DNA of 64,000 bases from assembly GCA_002077065.1 (NCBI GenBank), contig NAJO01000011.1, positions 271,001 through 335,000 on the forward strand, read 5' to 3'. Shown in pieces: positions 49,760-60,323 of this stretch. Positions within the stretch are counted from its first letter, which is position 1, and every line of letters begins with the position of its first letter. The notes below the pieces were generated by a model. That model was given only the letters and a program-made list of their open reading frames with translations, was not told where the DNA came from and did no database searches. The position numbers and the translations under genes are program-made. Source of the stretch: Cryoendolithus antarcticus. Lineage: Eukaryota > Ascomycota > Dothideomycetes > Cladosporiales > Cladosporiaceae.

Positions 49760-51061
49760 ATGCCCGGCTTTCCCAGGTTGTCACTGGTCGAGGGCTCATT
49801 CGAGGAACTCGCGCTTGAGCTCGCAACATACCTGGACCAGCAGAAGGGTGAGGGATCAGACGTGTTATCCACGATCATACCAAAGATCGCAGATGCGGAG
49901 CAGGAAGGCCGACCAGCAGAGACAGACAAGGATGCAGTGCTAGAGTCATTGGTGGGAGCCAGTGATGTCTTGAACAGCGCACCTGAGAAGGAGCTCCAGG
50001 CGGCGTACAACCTCCTCATACACCTCATATCACAGTCCGAAGACCCGGACAACTACATCAGATCGATATGTCTGAACCTCCGGAAACCCATCACATCTTC
50101 ACCTGCAAACAACACCGGCATTGCGCTCAGCATATTGGGCACGATCTTCAACACACTCGACCCAGATGACTCAACGCGGTATAATGTACTGACCCTCATT
50201 ATCGAGCTTGTGAAGAAGACCGGCAACTTCGAGACCTTCGAGCCACAACTAGAGACCCTTGACAAGTGGATCGCGGACTGGGAGCTCGAGCCCAAAGACC
50301 AACGCCGCCTGTTCACTGCCGTCTCCGATACCGCAGCAGCCGCCTCAAACCCCGAAGCCTCCTACCGCTACCTTCTCAAAGCCCTATTAACCCTCCAATC
50401 TGAGCCCTCCTCGTCCGAAGCCCGCGACCTCTCCCTTCGCGCCCTAAAAGCAGCACTCCAACACGACAAGCACTTCGACTTCCAAGACCTCACCTCCCTC
50501 GACAGCATCCAAGCGCTCCGCAAATCCGACGAAGTCTGGTACGATCTCCTCGAACTCTACAGCTCAGACACCTACAGCGACCTGCAAGACTTCAAAGAAT
50601 CCAACGACGACTTCTTCACCTCCAACAACCTCTCCGAAGAAATCCTGGACCGCAAGATGCGCCTCCTGACCCTTGCTTCGTCCGCTGCACACGCTTCCCA
50701 AACCCGCACTCTACCCTACGCACAGATCGCCAAAGCGCTGCAAATCCCCAGCGAAGACGTGGAGATGTGGGTCATTGACTGTATTCGGTCCGGGCTCGTG
50801 GAAGGCAAGCTCAGCCAGCAGAAACAGGAGTTCCTAATCCATCGCAGTACTTACCGGAGTTTCGGCGAGAATCAGTGGAGAGAGGTTGCGAGCCGGTTGG
50901 AGAACTGGAAGAGCAGTCTGGTGAATGTCCTTGCTGTTATCAGGCAGCAGAAGGAAGAATTCGAGAGGGAGAAGGGACATGATGCGCATGGGTCCGGGGG
51001 AGGATTCAGGAGGGGTATGGGAGGGATGCAGAGGGGTGGTGGGGGGATCGAGGTGGATTGA
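49760..51061 (+). CDS. eif3m: translation initiation factor eIF3 subunit M (PCI domain)
   Basis: This single-exon gene encodes 433 residues. The N-terminus (LSLVEGSFEELALELATYLD) and the block YNLLIHLISQSEDPDNYIRS are helical repeats typical of eIF3m. The PCI domain covers ~230-400 and ends in the winged helix AQIAKALQIPSEDVEMWVID, then LVEGKLSQQKQEFLIHRSTY. The Gly/Arg/Met-rich tail (GSGGGFRRGMGGMQRGGGG) is common in fungal orthologues. eIF3m is part of the eIF3 core that recruits mRNA to the 40S subunit. The gene is divergent from the ZW10-like gene, with ~280 nt between starts. Exon 5' half codon usage shifts to a C-rich third position after ~50,300, a local composition effect. Confidence 0.93.
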   Translation: MPGFPRLSLVEGSFEELALELATYLDQQKGEGSDVLSTIIPKIADAEQEGRPAETDKDAVLESLVGASDVLNSAPEKELQAAYNLLIHLISQSEDPDNYIRSICLNLRKPITSSPANNTGIALSILGTIFNTLDPDDSTRYNVLTLIIELVKKTGNFETFEPQLETLDKWIADWELEPKDQRRLFTAVSDTAAAASNPEASYRYLLKALLTLQSEPSSSEARDLSLRALKAALQHDKHFDFQDLTSLDSIQALRKSDEVWYDLLELYSSDTYSDLQDFKESNDDFFTSNNLSEEILDRKMRLLTLASSAAHASQTRTLPYAQIAKALQIPSEDVEMWVIDCIRSGLVEGKLSQQKQEFLIHRSTYRSFGENQWREVASRLENWKSSLVNVLAVIRQQKEEFEREKGHDAHGSGGGFRRGMGGMQRGGGGIEVD

Positions 51062-51478
51062 GGGGTAGTTGAAGCTGGGAGTTGAAAGACAAAGCGCACC
51101 TTTGAGTGGTCTGCGAGACCGCCCCTTTAGCAGGCGAAGATGCTACAATCGAAATACCTGGCAACGATAGCCCTGGTACGGCCAGGAGGGCTCTCGGACG
51201 TGGCCACGGCTGGCGATGGGCCACGTATGTAGCTATGGCCGTGTCGTGCTCAGACTAGCAGTCGAAACGAAAGCACGACTATACTACCATGCATTCATCG
51301 ATTCGGGCAATATTTGCGGGCTATCCCCCTCTTCTCCTCCCCCCCACCCCAATGCCATCCAAAAACGGGCGTGCAAGTCGTACACCTGTGATACTCCTCA
51401 CCTCCCAGCCCAAGCATTCTGCCGAATGGCCGTTACAGGTCCCTCAGCGTGAATGTTGGATCGTTCATTGCCCTTCCC
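51062..51478. other. convergent intergenic region
   Basis: About 415 nt lie between the eIF3m stop and the end of the next minus-strand gene. Pyrimidine-rich runs at ~51325-51355 are notable. Frames are short and unconvincing. Confidence 0.4.
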
Positions 51479-52088
51479 TTAGTCTCTGCTCCCCTTAGCG
51501 GTCGAGCGACGCACGTCATCATGCTGTTGAAGCGACCCGTGCAGTCGTACAAACCAGGGGGGTCCGGCCAGCCCTTCTTGAGCAGGGTACGCGGATCTAT
51601 CAAAGACTAGCCGGAGATTGTATTGGGATTTTGAGGAGTAGGAACACCAGATGTGGCAAGGGGGTATGAAGGCTCCTTTCTCGATCGTGACTGTGAAGTC
51701 TCGTGGCTTAAAGGCGGCCTTCAAGAGATAATGCGCATTTGGCGCGTGCTGGTTTGGCGACGGCCAGGTTGGCAGTGGGCCGGCACAGGATTTAGTCACG
51801 GACCTGTGCAGCGTGATCTCCAGACCTAGCGTCCCCAGGACTGGTGGCGTGGGTTCCTTTCTGTGCGATTGGTAGGCGGGGAGGATTTTTCAGGAGCGAC
51901 TTACACCATAGGTTGTCTCGAGGATGCACCAGAGCTGCGGGAGTCAGTAATATGAGAGATTGAATGGCGAGTAGATCGGGCAGAACCTCTCCCGTGCCAT
52001 CACTGTTGAAGATGATGTGCTCGTTGAAGTTGGGATTGAAGTGCCAGAAGGGTTGATTGCAGAGGATTGAGGAGAGCGCTTCGTTCAT
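51479..52088 (-). CDS. small conserved fungal protein, C-terminus uncertain
   Basis: Exons 52088-51987, 51934-51907 and 51840-51479 can be joined in phase to about 163 residues. The first reads NEALSSILCNQPFWHFNPNF and NEHIIFNSDGTGE; the tiny second reads LWCILETTY; the third includes LGLEITLHR and FKPRDFTVTIEKGAFIPPCH. These blocks resemble a widespread ascomycete hypothetical family whose N-terminus carries a FNxDGTG motif. At the 3' end another frame (PGLYDCTGRFNSMMTCVARP) looks more family-like than the chosen frame, so a one-base frameshift near 51570 or a further intron is possible. The function is not known. Confidence 0.5.
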
Positions 52089-53221
52089 GGCAGGAAAGTT
52101 TTTAGTGAAGGAATGGAGGAGACAGTACGCAGGTGGTTGGAAAGGCAAGCAAATGCGGTCGTTATTGAAGAGGCACACATGTCGTCCAAAAAGCCAACGT
52201 GCTGTCGGGGCGGTCACGGAGATTCAGGCAGGCCTGTGGCGTCAGATTCGTGGATCATTTGCCTTCGTGGACATTGCCATAGGAGCAACAGGTGAAGCTC
52301 CCATTGGGACTGCCACGAGAGTCACATGGAGACCAATTTTGACCTTCTTATCGTCTTCTCCGGTCTGAGTGAAGCAGGGCTGGGCGTGATGGTCAGGCTG
52401 CCTTCGTATAACCGCGAGCGACCTTACGTTTCGGTGTCGCTGTCGTGCACGCTTGCACAGCAGCGAGTCTAAGGAGACAACAACCCCAGCGGCCAAGGTG
52501 CAGACTGCTTATCCGTCCGACCTCGATACTGCTCTTATCGACATCGCTTGCACGCCAAGCTCCCCGGCAACTCGATCCCGCCGTCCACGCGTCCTCTTTG
52601 CCGTCAAGAGATTGCCATCCTTGCCGACCAGATCTGAGTCCTTGGCACTCTCAGCCTCATCTGAGCGCGTACCACCAGAATGGCCCGAAGATCCGGCTCG
52701 GAACATTTTACAGCTCAAAGTTCTTTCTGAACGAAACTCAAAGCACCTACAGCTGATCCAACCCCCACTACACCTGCTTATCGCCCTCACTATGCCACTT
52801 CCATGCCTCTCCAAGCTCTGCAACAGGATTCCTGCCCAACTAGCTGCATCGCGTTCCCTCAATGTCTCACTCTTGGCCCCGGCCGCAGGATCTACGCCCA
52901 GCCTCATCAAGCTGCAATGATGCAATTTGCGGTATCTTGGTAGGCGTGCCTGCAACCGGCATGGCGTCTGCTCCTGCCTTGCTACGCACTGTGCTTTTCT
53001 CCACCGGTTTGGCTTGGGGAGGATGAGTAAGGTGCCGGACGCGACAGCATTTGCTTGATCGGTTGGAGGCTGACTCGGAGGTGGGATCTTGATATACGTA
53101 GATAGGCGAGTGCTGCTTATTTGTTACGGCGCGGATTGGAGGGACTTCTCTTTGGGTGCTCATCTGATTATCTATTTCGTTCTTCGAATTTCTTGTTCCT
53201 GGTCTTGTGAAGAGAGGGAGG
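52089..53221. other. intergenic with unresolved coding candidates
   Basis: Two candidates lie here and neither can be confirmed. On the plus strand, 52453-52920 is open with fungal-like codon use (155 codons), but it lacks a proper ATG at its 5' end, so it would need an upstream exon. On the minus strand, an ATG at 53162 opens a frame to 52867 (STQREVPPIRAVTNKQHSPI, then YVYQDPTSES). Both products are Ser/Pro/Arg-rich. One may be real. The right end must also contain the promoter of the SGNH hydrolase gene. Confidence 0.35.
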
Positions 53222-54382
53222 ATGTTGTCTTTCACTACTGCATCGCTGCCACGGCGCTGGCTGGCGTTGGCAGCAGTTTGCATTACTGTCACTACTGGTA
53301 TGCTCGCGTGACCCCAATGATAAGCCCTCTTCTTGAACTACACATACTGACTGAGCGCTGCGACAGCCCCTTCCACACTTGCTCAGACCGGGAGCAACTT
53401 CTGTGATACCACACCTACTGATGACTTCTCTAACTCCTCCGGCCTCTCCCTCCGCATCCTCGCCATGGGCGCCTCCATAGTCTGGGGCCACTCCTCCTTC
53501 GACGGCAATGGCTTCCGTCTCGGAGTGCAGAACCTGCTCCAACAGAACGGCACAAACGTCACAATGATAGGCACCCAGTACTCGGGCGACATGACCGAGA
53601 ACCACCACGAAGCCTACGAGGGAAACAAGATCAGCGAGCTGAACAACCACACGTACCACTCCGGCGGATACGAGCTCGACGGCGGGCCGAACGTAGTCCT
53701 CGTGCACATCGGCACGAACGACTGCTGGTGGGTATCGAAGGAGAACGGCACCGGCGCCGCAGAGCGCATGGGCTACCTGCTAGACTCCATTCACGCCAAA
53801 GTGCCGAACGCACTTGTCCTGCAGAGCGAGGTCATCCGCAGCACAGCAGACGCCCAAGACGTCTGTCTGAGAGGCATCAACGCTGGCCTGCCAGCTATCG
53901 TCGAGCAGCAACAAGCCAAAGGCCAGATCGTGCGCTTGGTATCAATGTACGACGCAGTACCTGCGGATAAAATGTCAGGAGACGCCACGCATCCTACCGA
54001 CGAGGGGTACCAGTCCATGGCGCGGCAGTTTTATCAGGGGACGGTGGATGCTGTGAATGAGCTTTGCACTCCTGATAAGGTGGGAGAAAGACAGCAGGCT
54101 GCGGAGAGCTCGTCCTCGGTTGCCGCGGCGTCGAGCTCATCTGTCGCTGCGGCTTCATCGGAATCGGTCGCGCAGGCCGAGGCAAGTAGTTCGGCGGCGT
54201 TGCAGCAAGCGCAGGAGACGAGCACGCCGGCCTCGGTGTCGGCTTCGGCGACTGGATCTGCTGTTGTGGGCGGGAGTACGCAGTCTGCGTCGCCTACGAC
54301 GGCGGCGTCTGGTGCTGGTAATGTCGCTACAGGGAGCTGTTTTGCTGGTGTTTTGGCATGCATGGTAGTGTTGGCTGTTTGA
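53222..54382 (+). CDS. secreted, probably GPI-anchored SGNH/GDSL hydrolase
   Basis: Two exons (53222-53297 and 53367-54382) with a 69-nt GTATGC..CAG intron encode 363 residues. Exon 1 supplies a signal peptide (RRWLALAAVCITVTT). The SGNH catalytic blocks are visible: nucleophile Ser62 in LAMGASIVWG, block III VHIGTND (141-144) and the catalytic Asp/His in DATHPTDEGY (D231, H234). After ~265 a Ser/Ala/Thr-rich stalk leads to a hydrophobic C-terminal tail (GSCFAGVLACMVVLAV), which fits a GPI-anchor signal. Such enzymes are extracellular esterases; fungal relatives include acetylxylan or rhamnogalacturonan acetyl esterases and lipases. The substrate cannot be read from sequence. Confidence 0.87.
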
Positions 54383-55084
54383 GCTGCCTCAGAGACGATA
54401 TAGATACCCGATAGAGTAGGTGGATTTCACGAGTGTACATATTACATTCATCTCGATCACTCTGTTGCGTGGCGCGTGAGGTCATCGCTCCATGGAGGCG
54501 GCTCCGCTTGGGTTGTTATCTCGCGCATAAGCCATGTAGCTGCAAGCACCACCACCCAACTGGTAGTCGTCAACATCGACGGACTACCACCCCGTCCTCA
54601 ACTTCACGCCATCAAGGAGACCACGCCGGTGTCCTGAGGAGTTTTGTCCGTGGAAACTGACCATACCTAGCGTTGTCATCCACTCTACCCAATCATGGCC
54701 ATCACAAATTGAGATATAGGCATGTAGACGCTCAGCGCACCACAAGCAGACACACGAGGGTCATGTCACGCAATGCAGAGGTTGTGGCGAGGGTTATGTG
54801 GAGTGATGTACAAGTCTTGATTATGGCCGTGTAGGCGTGTAGTGAACGTCTGCTGGTGAGGGGTGGAGCGTGATAGTTGTGGCGAGGCGACCGGGAGTTG
54901 GCTCCGGGAACGTTTGTAAAGATTGTATGCTCGTAGCTTTCTAGTGGAATGTAGGCTGTTGGGTGATCTTGTAGGATCTGAAAGATGAAAAACTGTCTAA
55001 GACAACAAATGCCGGCTGACCCTAAATCCTCACGAGGCATGGAAATGACTGTACATTGTTTGCTCCCACCTCCGTTCCTCATTA
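54383..55084. other. convergent intergenic region
   Basis: About 700 nt lie between the 3' ends of the SGNH hydrolase (plus) and the RING protein (minus). Short frames on both strands lack features. Nothing else is seen. Confidence 0.4.
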
Positions 55085-56134
55085 CTAGATAGACATGTCC
55101 CCCAAGTACCTCAAGAACTGCACGAGCATACGCGTAGTCCGTTTCGCAGTGGGATGTAACGCCTGTCGCATCTGGATTTCCGGATCCATGCCCAGGAACT
55201 GTAGTGCCAGTGGTCCATTCGGCCCCTCGAGTGCCTCGATGTCAATGCGAAGTCTGTCCACGACGACACCAATGAAAGCACCAGCGCCGTCGCTGTAGCG
55301 CTCAGCCTCGAGTTGTCCGAGTACGTTCCAGACCAGACTTAGTATGTGCTCCCATTCAGCAATGACCCGAGGTGGTAAGGGAATGTGAGTATTGAAACCG
55401 AGTGGAGACCAGTTCGTGGGCAGTAGGCGAGCCATGAGGATGAAGGATGGGATCAGAGCATGCCGATTGATGGTGACGGGAGCAGAGGAAGCCTCGTCCA
55501 CGTTACAGTCACGGCCTATCAGGTACCTTGTCGTGTTGTTAACCGCCCCGCGCACAGATGCGACGGGAGTCTGCAGGCTAAGGGCATGAAATTGATCGTT
55601 CCAATTCTGACCATTGGCACGGTACAGTGGTAAGCTCCGCATCGCAAGCAGTATCTGGTGGGTCAGAAAGTCGCGCGCTGCTACAGTCCGCAGATTCCGG
55701 AGATGCTCCTGGGGCAACGGAGCCGGCACAGGCGCGCTGGCGTTAGGACCCACCGCTTGCTCTGCGGCAGCGAGCTGAGCGTCAATCGCGTCACGTCGTG
55801 CCGGCAAATTCTGCCAGAATGCGTCGAGTTCTCTGTCGTCAGCTTCATCGGCGGCGTTAGCGCGAATTTCCCTATCGTCAGGATCGTCTTCCGGATCGTC
55901 CGCCGGGAAAAATGGTGCAAACAGCACACAGCGGCACAAAGGGCATGTGGCAGCCCGACAAGTCCAACGGCGTATGCATGTACGGCAGAATACGTGAGTG
56001 CAAGGAAGACTCACTGGTGAGGGAGGGGGATCTTGGGGGCAGCTTGGACAGGGAACGAGGGGATCTGCGGCAGTAGGGACGAAGGGGGTGAGTTGTGTGG
56101 TAAGAAAGAGCGCGCGAGCTGCGGCAGAGGCCAT
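55085..56134 (-). CDS. RING-finger protein (putative E3 ligase)
   Basis: This single-exon gene encodes 349 residues. A C3HC4 RING is at 29-67: C29/C32 (CPSC), C45 and H47 (PCTHVFC), C50/C53 (CRTC) and C64/C67 (CPLC). An acidic stretch (DDPEDDPDDREI) follows, then a helical C-terminal region of ~230 residues that I do not recognise. It contains NRHALIPSFILMARLLPTNW and VIAEWEHILSLVWNVL. A RING implies E2 binding and ubiquitin transfer; the substrate is unknown. The N-terminal ~25 residues are hydrophobic but not a clear signal peptide. It is divergent from another RING gene ~580 nt away. Confidence 0.75.
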   Translation of the reverse strand: MASAAARALFLTTQLTPFVPTAADPLVPCPSCPQDPPPSPVSLPCTHVFCRTCIRRWTCRAATCPLCRCVLFAPFFPADDPEDDPDDREIRANAADEADDRELDAFWQNLPARRDAIDAQLAAAEQAVGPNASAPVPAPLPQEHLRNLRTVAARDFLTHQILLAMRSLPLYRANGQNWNDQFHALSLQTPVASVRGAVNNTTRYLIGRDCNVDEASSAPVTINRHALIPSFILMARLLPTNWSPLGFNTHIPLPPRVIAEWEHILSLVWNVLGQLEAERYSDGAGAFIGVVVDRLRIDIEALEGPNGPLALQFLGMDPEIQMRQALHPTAKRTTRMLVQFLRYLGDMSI

Positions 56135-56718
56135 GGCGACCGAGGTGCGTTGACTTAGAGATAGGCTTACCGAGATAGGCTTACCTGCTCGTGGGCCTCA
56201 GAGTCCGATACTTACCTCTTGAAAGTCCCGCAAGTGTATTGTGGTCAAGATAGGCCGGCTAGTAGTTCCGCTGCGTCTTTCGGCGTCGAGAACTTGTTGG
56301 ACTCAGCAGGAAAAGCGAAGAGAGATGCGGCATTCGAGTTTTTCGAGACCAGGATACAAGCTCTTGGCTTTATCTAATGGGAACATTGTACGGCGCGGTC
56401 GCAATATCGTTCGACCAGACTAAACAAAGAGGTACCGAGCATGTTCGAGCGTGCAATCAGTCAGTCGAGGATCCAGACTTGACAAAGGCAGCGGGCGTAC
56501 TCGACATGAAGACCAAGTCCTTTGTGTCGGGGCAACGTTATACACCAATTTCCGGCGACATAGCCAGCGAGACTTTGTACGCAGTATAGAAAGGCCAATG
56601 CCATGGCGTCTGGCCTCAGGTCGTCGGTAGTGAGCACTCTCGCGATCGACGACACGAACGTACATCCCGACTATAGTCGCCATTACGGAAGCTAGGACCA
56701 AAGCTGAAGAACATCAGG
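56135..56718. promoter_or_regulatory. divergent promoter region between RING genes
   Basis: About 580 nt separate the two RING start codons. A tandem repeat is visible at 56156-56188: the phrase GAGATAGGCTTACC occurs twice in a row. No clear TATA box is seen. Confidence 0.5.
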
Positions 56719-57615
56719 ATGTCCAAAATCCCCTCGGCTCTCCTCCTGCCCTCGAAGGCGACTTTCGTCGACAGGATCTTTAGCCCTCTGCCTCTGGGTG
56801 TGGCTGGTACATCAGTCTGCCCAGCATGTAACGAGACATGTCCAACCGAGACGATGCGCTATCTCGCCTGCCGCCACCTAGTATGCATTTCATGTCTCGC
56901 CAACTGGTTCATGGGTGACAATGAGAATCGCTGCCAGTTTTGCCTCACCGTAGACAACAGGGAGCGACATCTCTTCATCCTGCCTTACTCACGCCTTGGA
57001 GACGGCTTCACACGCGATGAGCTGAATCTTGCATTGCAGACTGAGTTTGAAGAGGCGAGAAGACTTTGGCTGAACTTCGATATCCTAGCGGCGATGCTTA
57101 CCATGAGAGCTGAATTGCTGGGTCAGGAGCTCGACGAAAGAACTAAAAGGGACTGGTACTTCGACGTTGTTCAGGGCTTCGGTGTATCGTTCCAGCTCCT
57201 CAACGGGACTATGCCAGCTCCAGTAGGTCGCGAGTGCCAAGTCGACTGGAAACACATCCGCGGCCCGCTACTGGGCGCCATCTGGTTGCTGCGAAAGGTC
57301 GTCGAAGGTCAGTACGGTATCGGCTGGAACGACGGAGAGTCCCACTTGTTCAATGATCAGCTTGTTGGCGCTCTGATCAAGGTTTTGACCGTAATGAACA
57401 ACGAGTATGTGCTGTCTGCTGCTGATCTACGGGATGAGTTGCTCGAGAAAATGAACGCGGAATTTGCGGCACGATATGGTCCTGGATCATCGCTCGCTCG
57501 AATGCCTTGGACTTTGCAGATCTTGGGGGACGTGTTGATCGAGTTCGCCGCTGCGCTTGCAAATGACGCGCATTGTACTGTCGCACATGTGCGAAGGCCG
57601 CCGCATCGTCGTTAG
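56719..57615 (+). CDS. RING-finger protein (putative E3 ligase)
   Basis: This single-exon gene encodes 298 residues. A C3HC4 RING is at 34-75: C34/C37 (CPAC), C51 and H53 (ACRHLVC), C56/C59 (CISC) and C72/C75 (CQFC). The remaining ~220 residues are helical and match no family I recognise. They include FEEARRLWLNFDILAAMLTM and WKHIRGPLLGAIWLLRKVVE. The layout (N-terminal RING, ~230-residue helical tail) parallels the divergent neighbour, so the two may be old paralogues. Sequence similarity outside the RING is low by eye. Confidence 0.7.
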   Translation: MSKIPSALLLPSKATFVDRIFSPLPLGVAGTSVCPACNETCPTETMRYLACRHLVCISCLANWFMGDNENRCQFCLTVDNRERHLFILPYSRLGDGFTRDELNLALQTEFEEARRLWLNFDILAAMLTMRAELLGQELDERTKRDWYFDVVQGFGVSFQLLNGTMPAPVGRECQVDWKHIRGPLLGAIWLLRKVVEGQYGIGWNDGESHLFNDQLVGALIKVLTVMNNEYVLSAADLRDELLEKMNAEFAARYGPGSSLARMPWTLQILGDVLIEFAAALANDAHCTVAHVRRPPHRR

Positions 57616-58839
57616 GGTCGTCTACACTGTACGTTTGTCAATATACTGTATATCCTTCGTCCCTCGCCCCATTTATCTCGTACCTCGACTGATGTGTCTG
57701 ACCAGTGTGCGCATCTAACGCGCACGCCGGTGAAGACAAAGCCACGAGAGATGCTGCTGAGAGAGGCAGAAGTGTGCCGGCCCGGACGTCGCAGTCTCCA
57801 GTATCTCAGCACAATAGCGACACTGGCTCGAGCATACGATGGGGTCGATAACAGCGCCGGTGGCTCCATGCACCCATCAAGGAGCACGTATTCGGTCATC
57901 GACGCGAAAACCCGTTGTCTCCAGATAATACGCCTAAGGTACCTTGTCTCCTCCAAGGATCTGGACGCTTTTGCGCTACTTCAAAAGTACCTGCAACAGT
58001 GAATCTGTTGCTCAGTGATATCGGTGGGAGAGGATGCACTGGCTGCTGAAGTCTTTGCCTCTGAGTCGTAAATCTCACAAATACGGTAGGGTCGCAAGTC
58101 ACTGCCCGGACAGGCTAACAAGATTACCACTCACGTTGCAGATCGCTCAAGTAGCAGAGAGACTGCTGTCTGGGGTGACAATGTATCTTGGTCTTTGTCA
58201 GGTCCAGGGTGGTCGCGCCCCTTTCGGACAGCTCGAGATCAGCATATCGCCGACCACTTCTCTGGTGGTCGTCAATTCCACGGGTTCGGTTGGAGTAGCA
58301 TAGATGCTGAAGCCTCTTATCAGCGTGTAGTTCGCGTGCTGCGAACAATGGATAGGTCGAGATTCAAGAAGTCGAGACCCAACGAGACCCGACAAGCACA
58401 GACAAAGACAACGTGGAGCCACATGACGTGGGAACGTGGGGGTGAATGGGGTAAAATGCGGGGAGAACCCTTGTCATTCTTGTCGTCTCGGCGCTACTGA
58501 CAGTCAAGCTCCGTCTGCAGTGGCGGCTCACTCCTTTTGACTATCTGCATCGTGCTTCCCACACCGAATTCTAGCTCGTTCACATACATCGGATACTCAC
58601 GGCTCTTCGGAACTTATACCGCATTACTGCTGCCTGACGACTTACGAGTCATCTTAGACACACCTGATCACGGTCAGACTTTGGGTGACGTACTCCGGGG
58701 AAACGTCCGTAGGAGCTTGAGCCGGAGTGGTGCTACCCCTTGCCTGTACGACCACCGAGCACACGACGAAGTAGGCCATTGACCAAGCCATCTTCTGCAT
58801 CGACATACCCATTCAAAACAACACCGAGCCCCACCAAAC
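57616..58839. other. intergenic, no gene called
   Basis: About 1.2 kb contain only short frames on both strands (the longest ~114 codons) without domains, signal peptides or good splice chains. A degraded gene cannot be excluded. The final ~100 nt (CATACCCATTCAAAACAACACC) look like the leader of the next gene. Confidence 0.4.
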
Positions 58840-59763
58840 ATGGCCGACGACAACAACCCCCCACCCCAGCGTACCCGCCGCTCCTCATTCGCAGGCCAGA
58901 CCTTCGCCGACCTCTTCGGCGGCTCCCGGCCAGCTCGCCCCTCGAACAACGACTCCCAGCCCGCACAACAATTCCCCGGCCCCATCACCTCAGCAGCCGC
59001 CCAAGCCCAGCAACGCCGCCTCTCAATCGCAACCCTCGGCCTCTCCGGCTCTCCAAACAGCACAACCTCCCCCTTCGGCAGCCTCCGCGGCCTAAATCGC
59101 CGGGACAGCCTCAGCAGCGCCAACAGCGGGAGCCTCGACGAATCCGCAATCGAAGACGAGCCCTCCATGACCACCGCTGGCTCAGGAAGTGTGCCACACA
59201 CGCCCTTCGCACGCAGGATGAGTTTCGGCGCTAGAGCCATGCGCGATATCCGTACTTCGTCTGGTAGTGCAGGTGGGGGAGGAACCAGCCCAGGGCTGCA
59301 AAACGGTAGATCACCACCTCCTGTTGTGTCTTCTAAGCCAGGCAACTCGCATGCAAGAGTGCCGTCTGTGTCTGCGAGTAATAGCAGTAGCACTGCGAAC
59401 AACGGGACAATCTCCGCCCGCGCTAATGGGGGTAGAGGTTTGTCTTCGCTGCCCCTTGCTTCTTCTCGCTGTCTCTCTGCGTTTACGTACTCTGTTCTTC
59501 CTGAGATGTCGACTGACCCATTCTCGCAAACAGGCGAGGGATTCAATTGGTCTGATAACCTCCGCTCCCGCGCTGAGCGGACCTCTATCGCCGCTCCGTC
59601 CGGCATCAGTGCTGGAAACGGCAGCGTAAGCGCAGCACATCACGCTCGGGCGAAGAGCGTCGCGACCATGGAGCCGCCCATACGTGAGATCCCGAAGCCG
59701 GTGGCCAGCAAGCCAGATCACTTTCAGGAAAGGATTTTGAAGGGTGACTTCTACATGGATTGA
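58840..59763 (+). CDS. Ser-rich hypothetical protein with possible in-frame intron
   Basis: The open frame encodes 307 residues. It begins ADDNNPPPQRTRRSSFAGQT and FADLFGGSRPA, and then is Ser/Gly/Pro/Asn-rich, with repeated RRxS motifs (RRLSIATLG, RRDSLSSAN, ARRMSFGARA) that resemble basophilic-kinase or 14-3-3 sites. The C-terminus (EGFNWSDNLRSRAERTSIAA and KPDHFQERILKGDFYMD) is more ordered and probably the conserved part. A stop-free 102-nt segment (59432-59533) has GTAGAG, CGACTGACC and an ACAG end, so it could be an intron. Its encoded peptide (LPLASSRCLSAFTYSVLP) differs from the rest, and splicing would give 273 residues. Function unknown. Confidence 0.7.
   Translation: MADDNNPPPQRTRRSSFAGQTFADLFGGSRPARPSNNDSQPAQQFPGPITSAAAQAQQRRLSIATLGLSGSPNSTTSPFGSLRGLNRRDSLSSANSGSLDESAIEDEPSMTTAGSGSVPHTPFARRMSFGARAMRDIRTSSGSAGGGGTSPGLQNGRSPPPVVSSKPGNSHARVPSVSASNSSSTANNGTISARANGGRGLSSLPLASSRCLSAFTYSVLPEMSTDPFSQTGEGFNWSDNLRSRAERTSIAAPSGISAGNGSVSAAHHARAKSVATMEPPIREIPKPVASKPDHFQERILKGDFYMD
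59432..59533 (+). other. possible in-frame 102-nt intron
   Basis: The donor GTAGAG, branch-like CGACTGACC and acceptor AAACAG flank a segment that is a multiple of three and has no stop. Its pyrimidine-rich content contrasts with the surrounding purine/C-rich coding sequence. Confidence 0.55.
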
Positions 59764-60323
59764 GTTGTAAGAACGAATGGATTATCTATGGAGGATGCAA
59801 ATGTGATGTTTGAGACGAAGAAAATGAAGTGAAGGCGTTTTGCTCAGTGAGGTTGATCACAAGTGGGTTATAGGATTTACTGGGTTTCACTGCATTTCAC
59901 AGATTGTGAAGAGTGTATGGACAATGGGATTACGGAGGCGTACGAAAGCTGGCGGCTATGTGGGATGATGCACGAGATGCAAGACTGAAATATGATGGGA
60001 CTTCAAGATCGTACATTCGCTGCCTGTAGTTTATGGCAAATCGGACTTGAGTAATCTACATTTTTTTACATCTCCACGTCCTTCTCCATTCGTCTCGCCG
60101 GCCGATCTGACCTGGCTTGGATCCTTCATGGCCTGCCTTTTACACCGTGACGCGCATAAGGTCAGCCGCGCTTTCACCCGGCGTAGACTTCACATGCAAG
60201 CGTCGATCTCTGCCACGTCATTGCATCTCTGCGGCCTTGCGTCTGGCCTTGCTTCTGGACTTCCTCTAACCAGCGCACAGCACCTGACTTTCTCGGGCCC
60301 CATTCAGATTGACACACCACGCC
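59764..60323. other. convergent intergenic region
   Basis: About 560 nt lie between the Ser-rich gene (plus) and the mS43 gene (minus). AT-rich stretches near 59760-60070, including TTTTTTT at ~60060, are consistent with 3' untranslated regions. No gene is supported. Confidence 0.4.

Noticed and set aside
58674..59606. 310-codon minus-strand frame opposite the Ser-rich gene
   Set aside because: Arg/Leu/Ser-rich antisense product; the plus strand has a better start context and a conserved-looking C-terminus.
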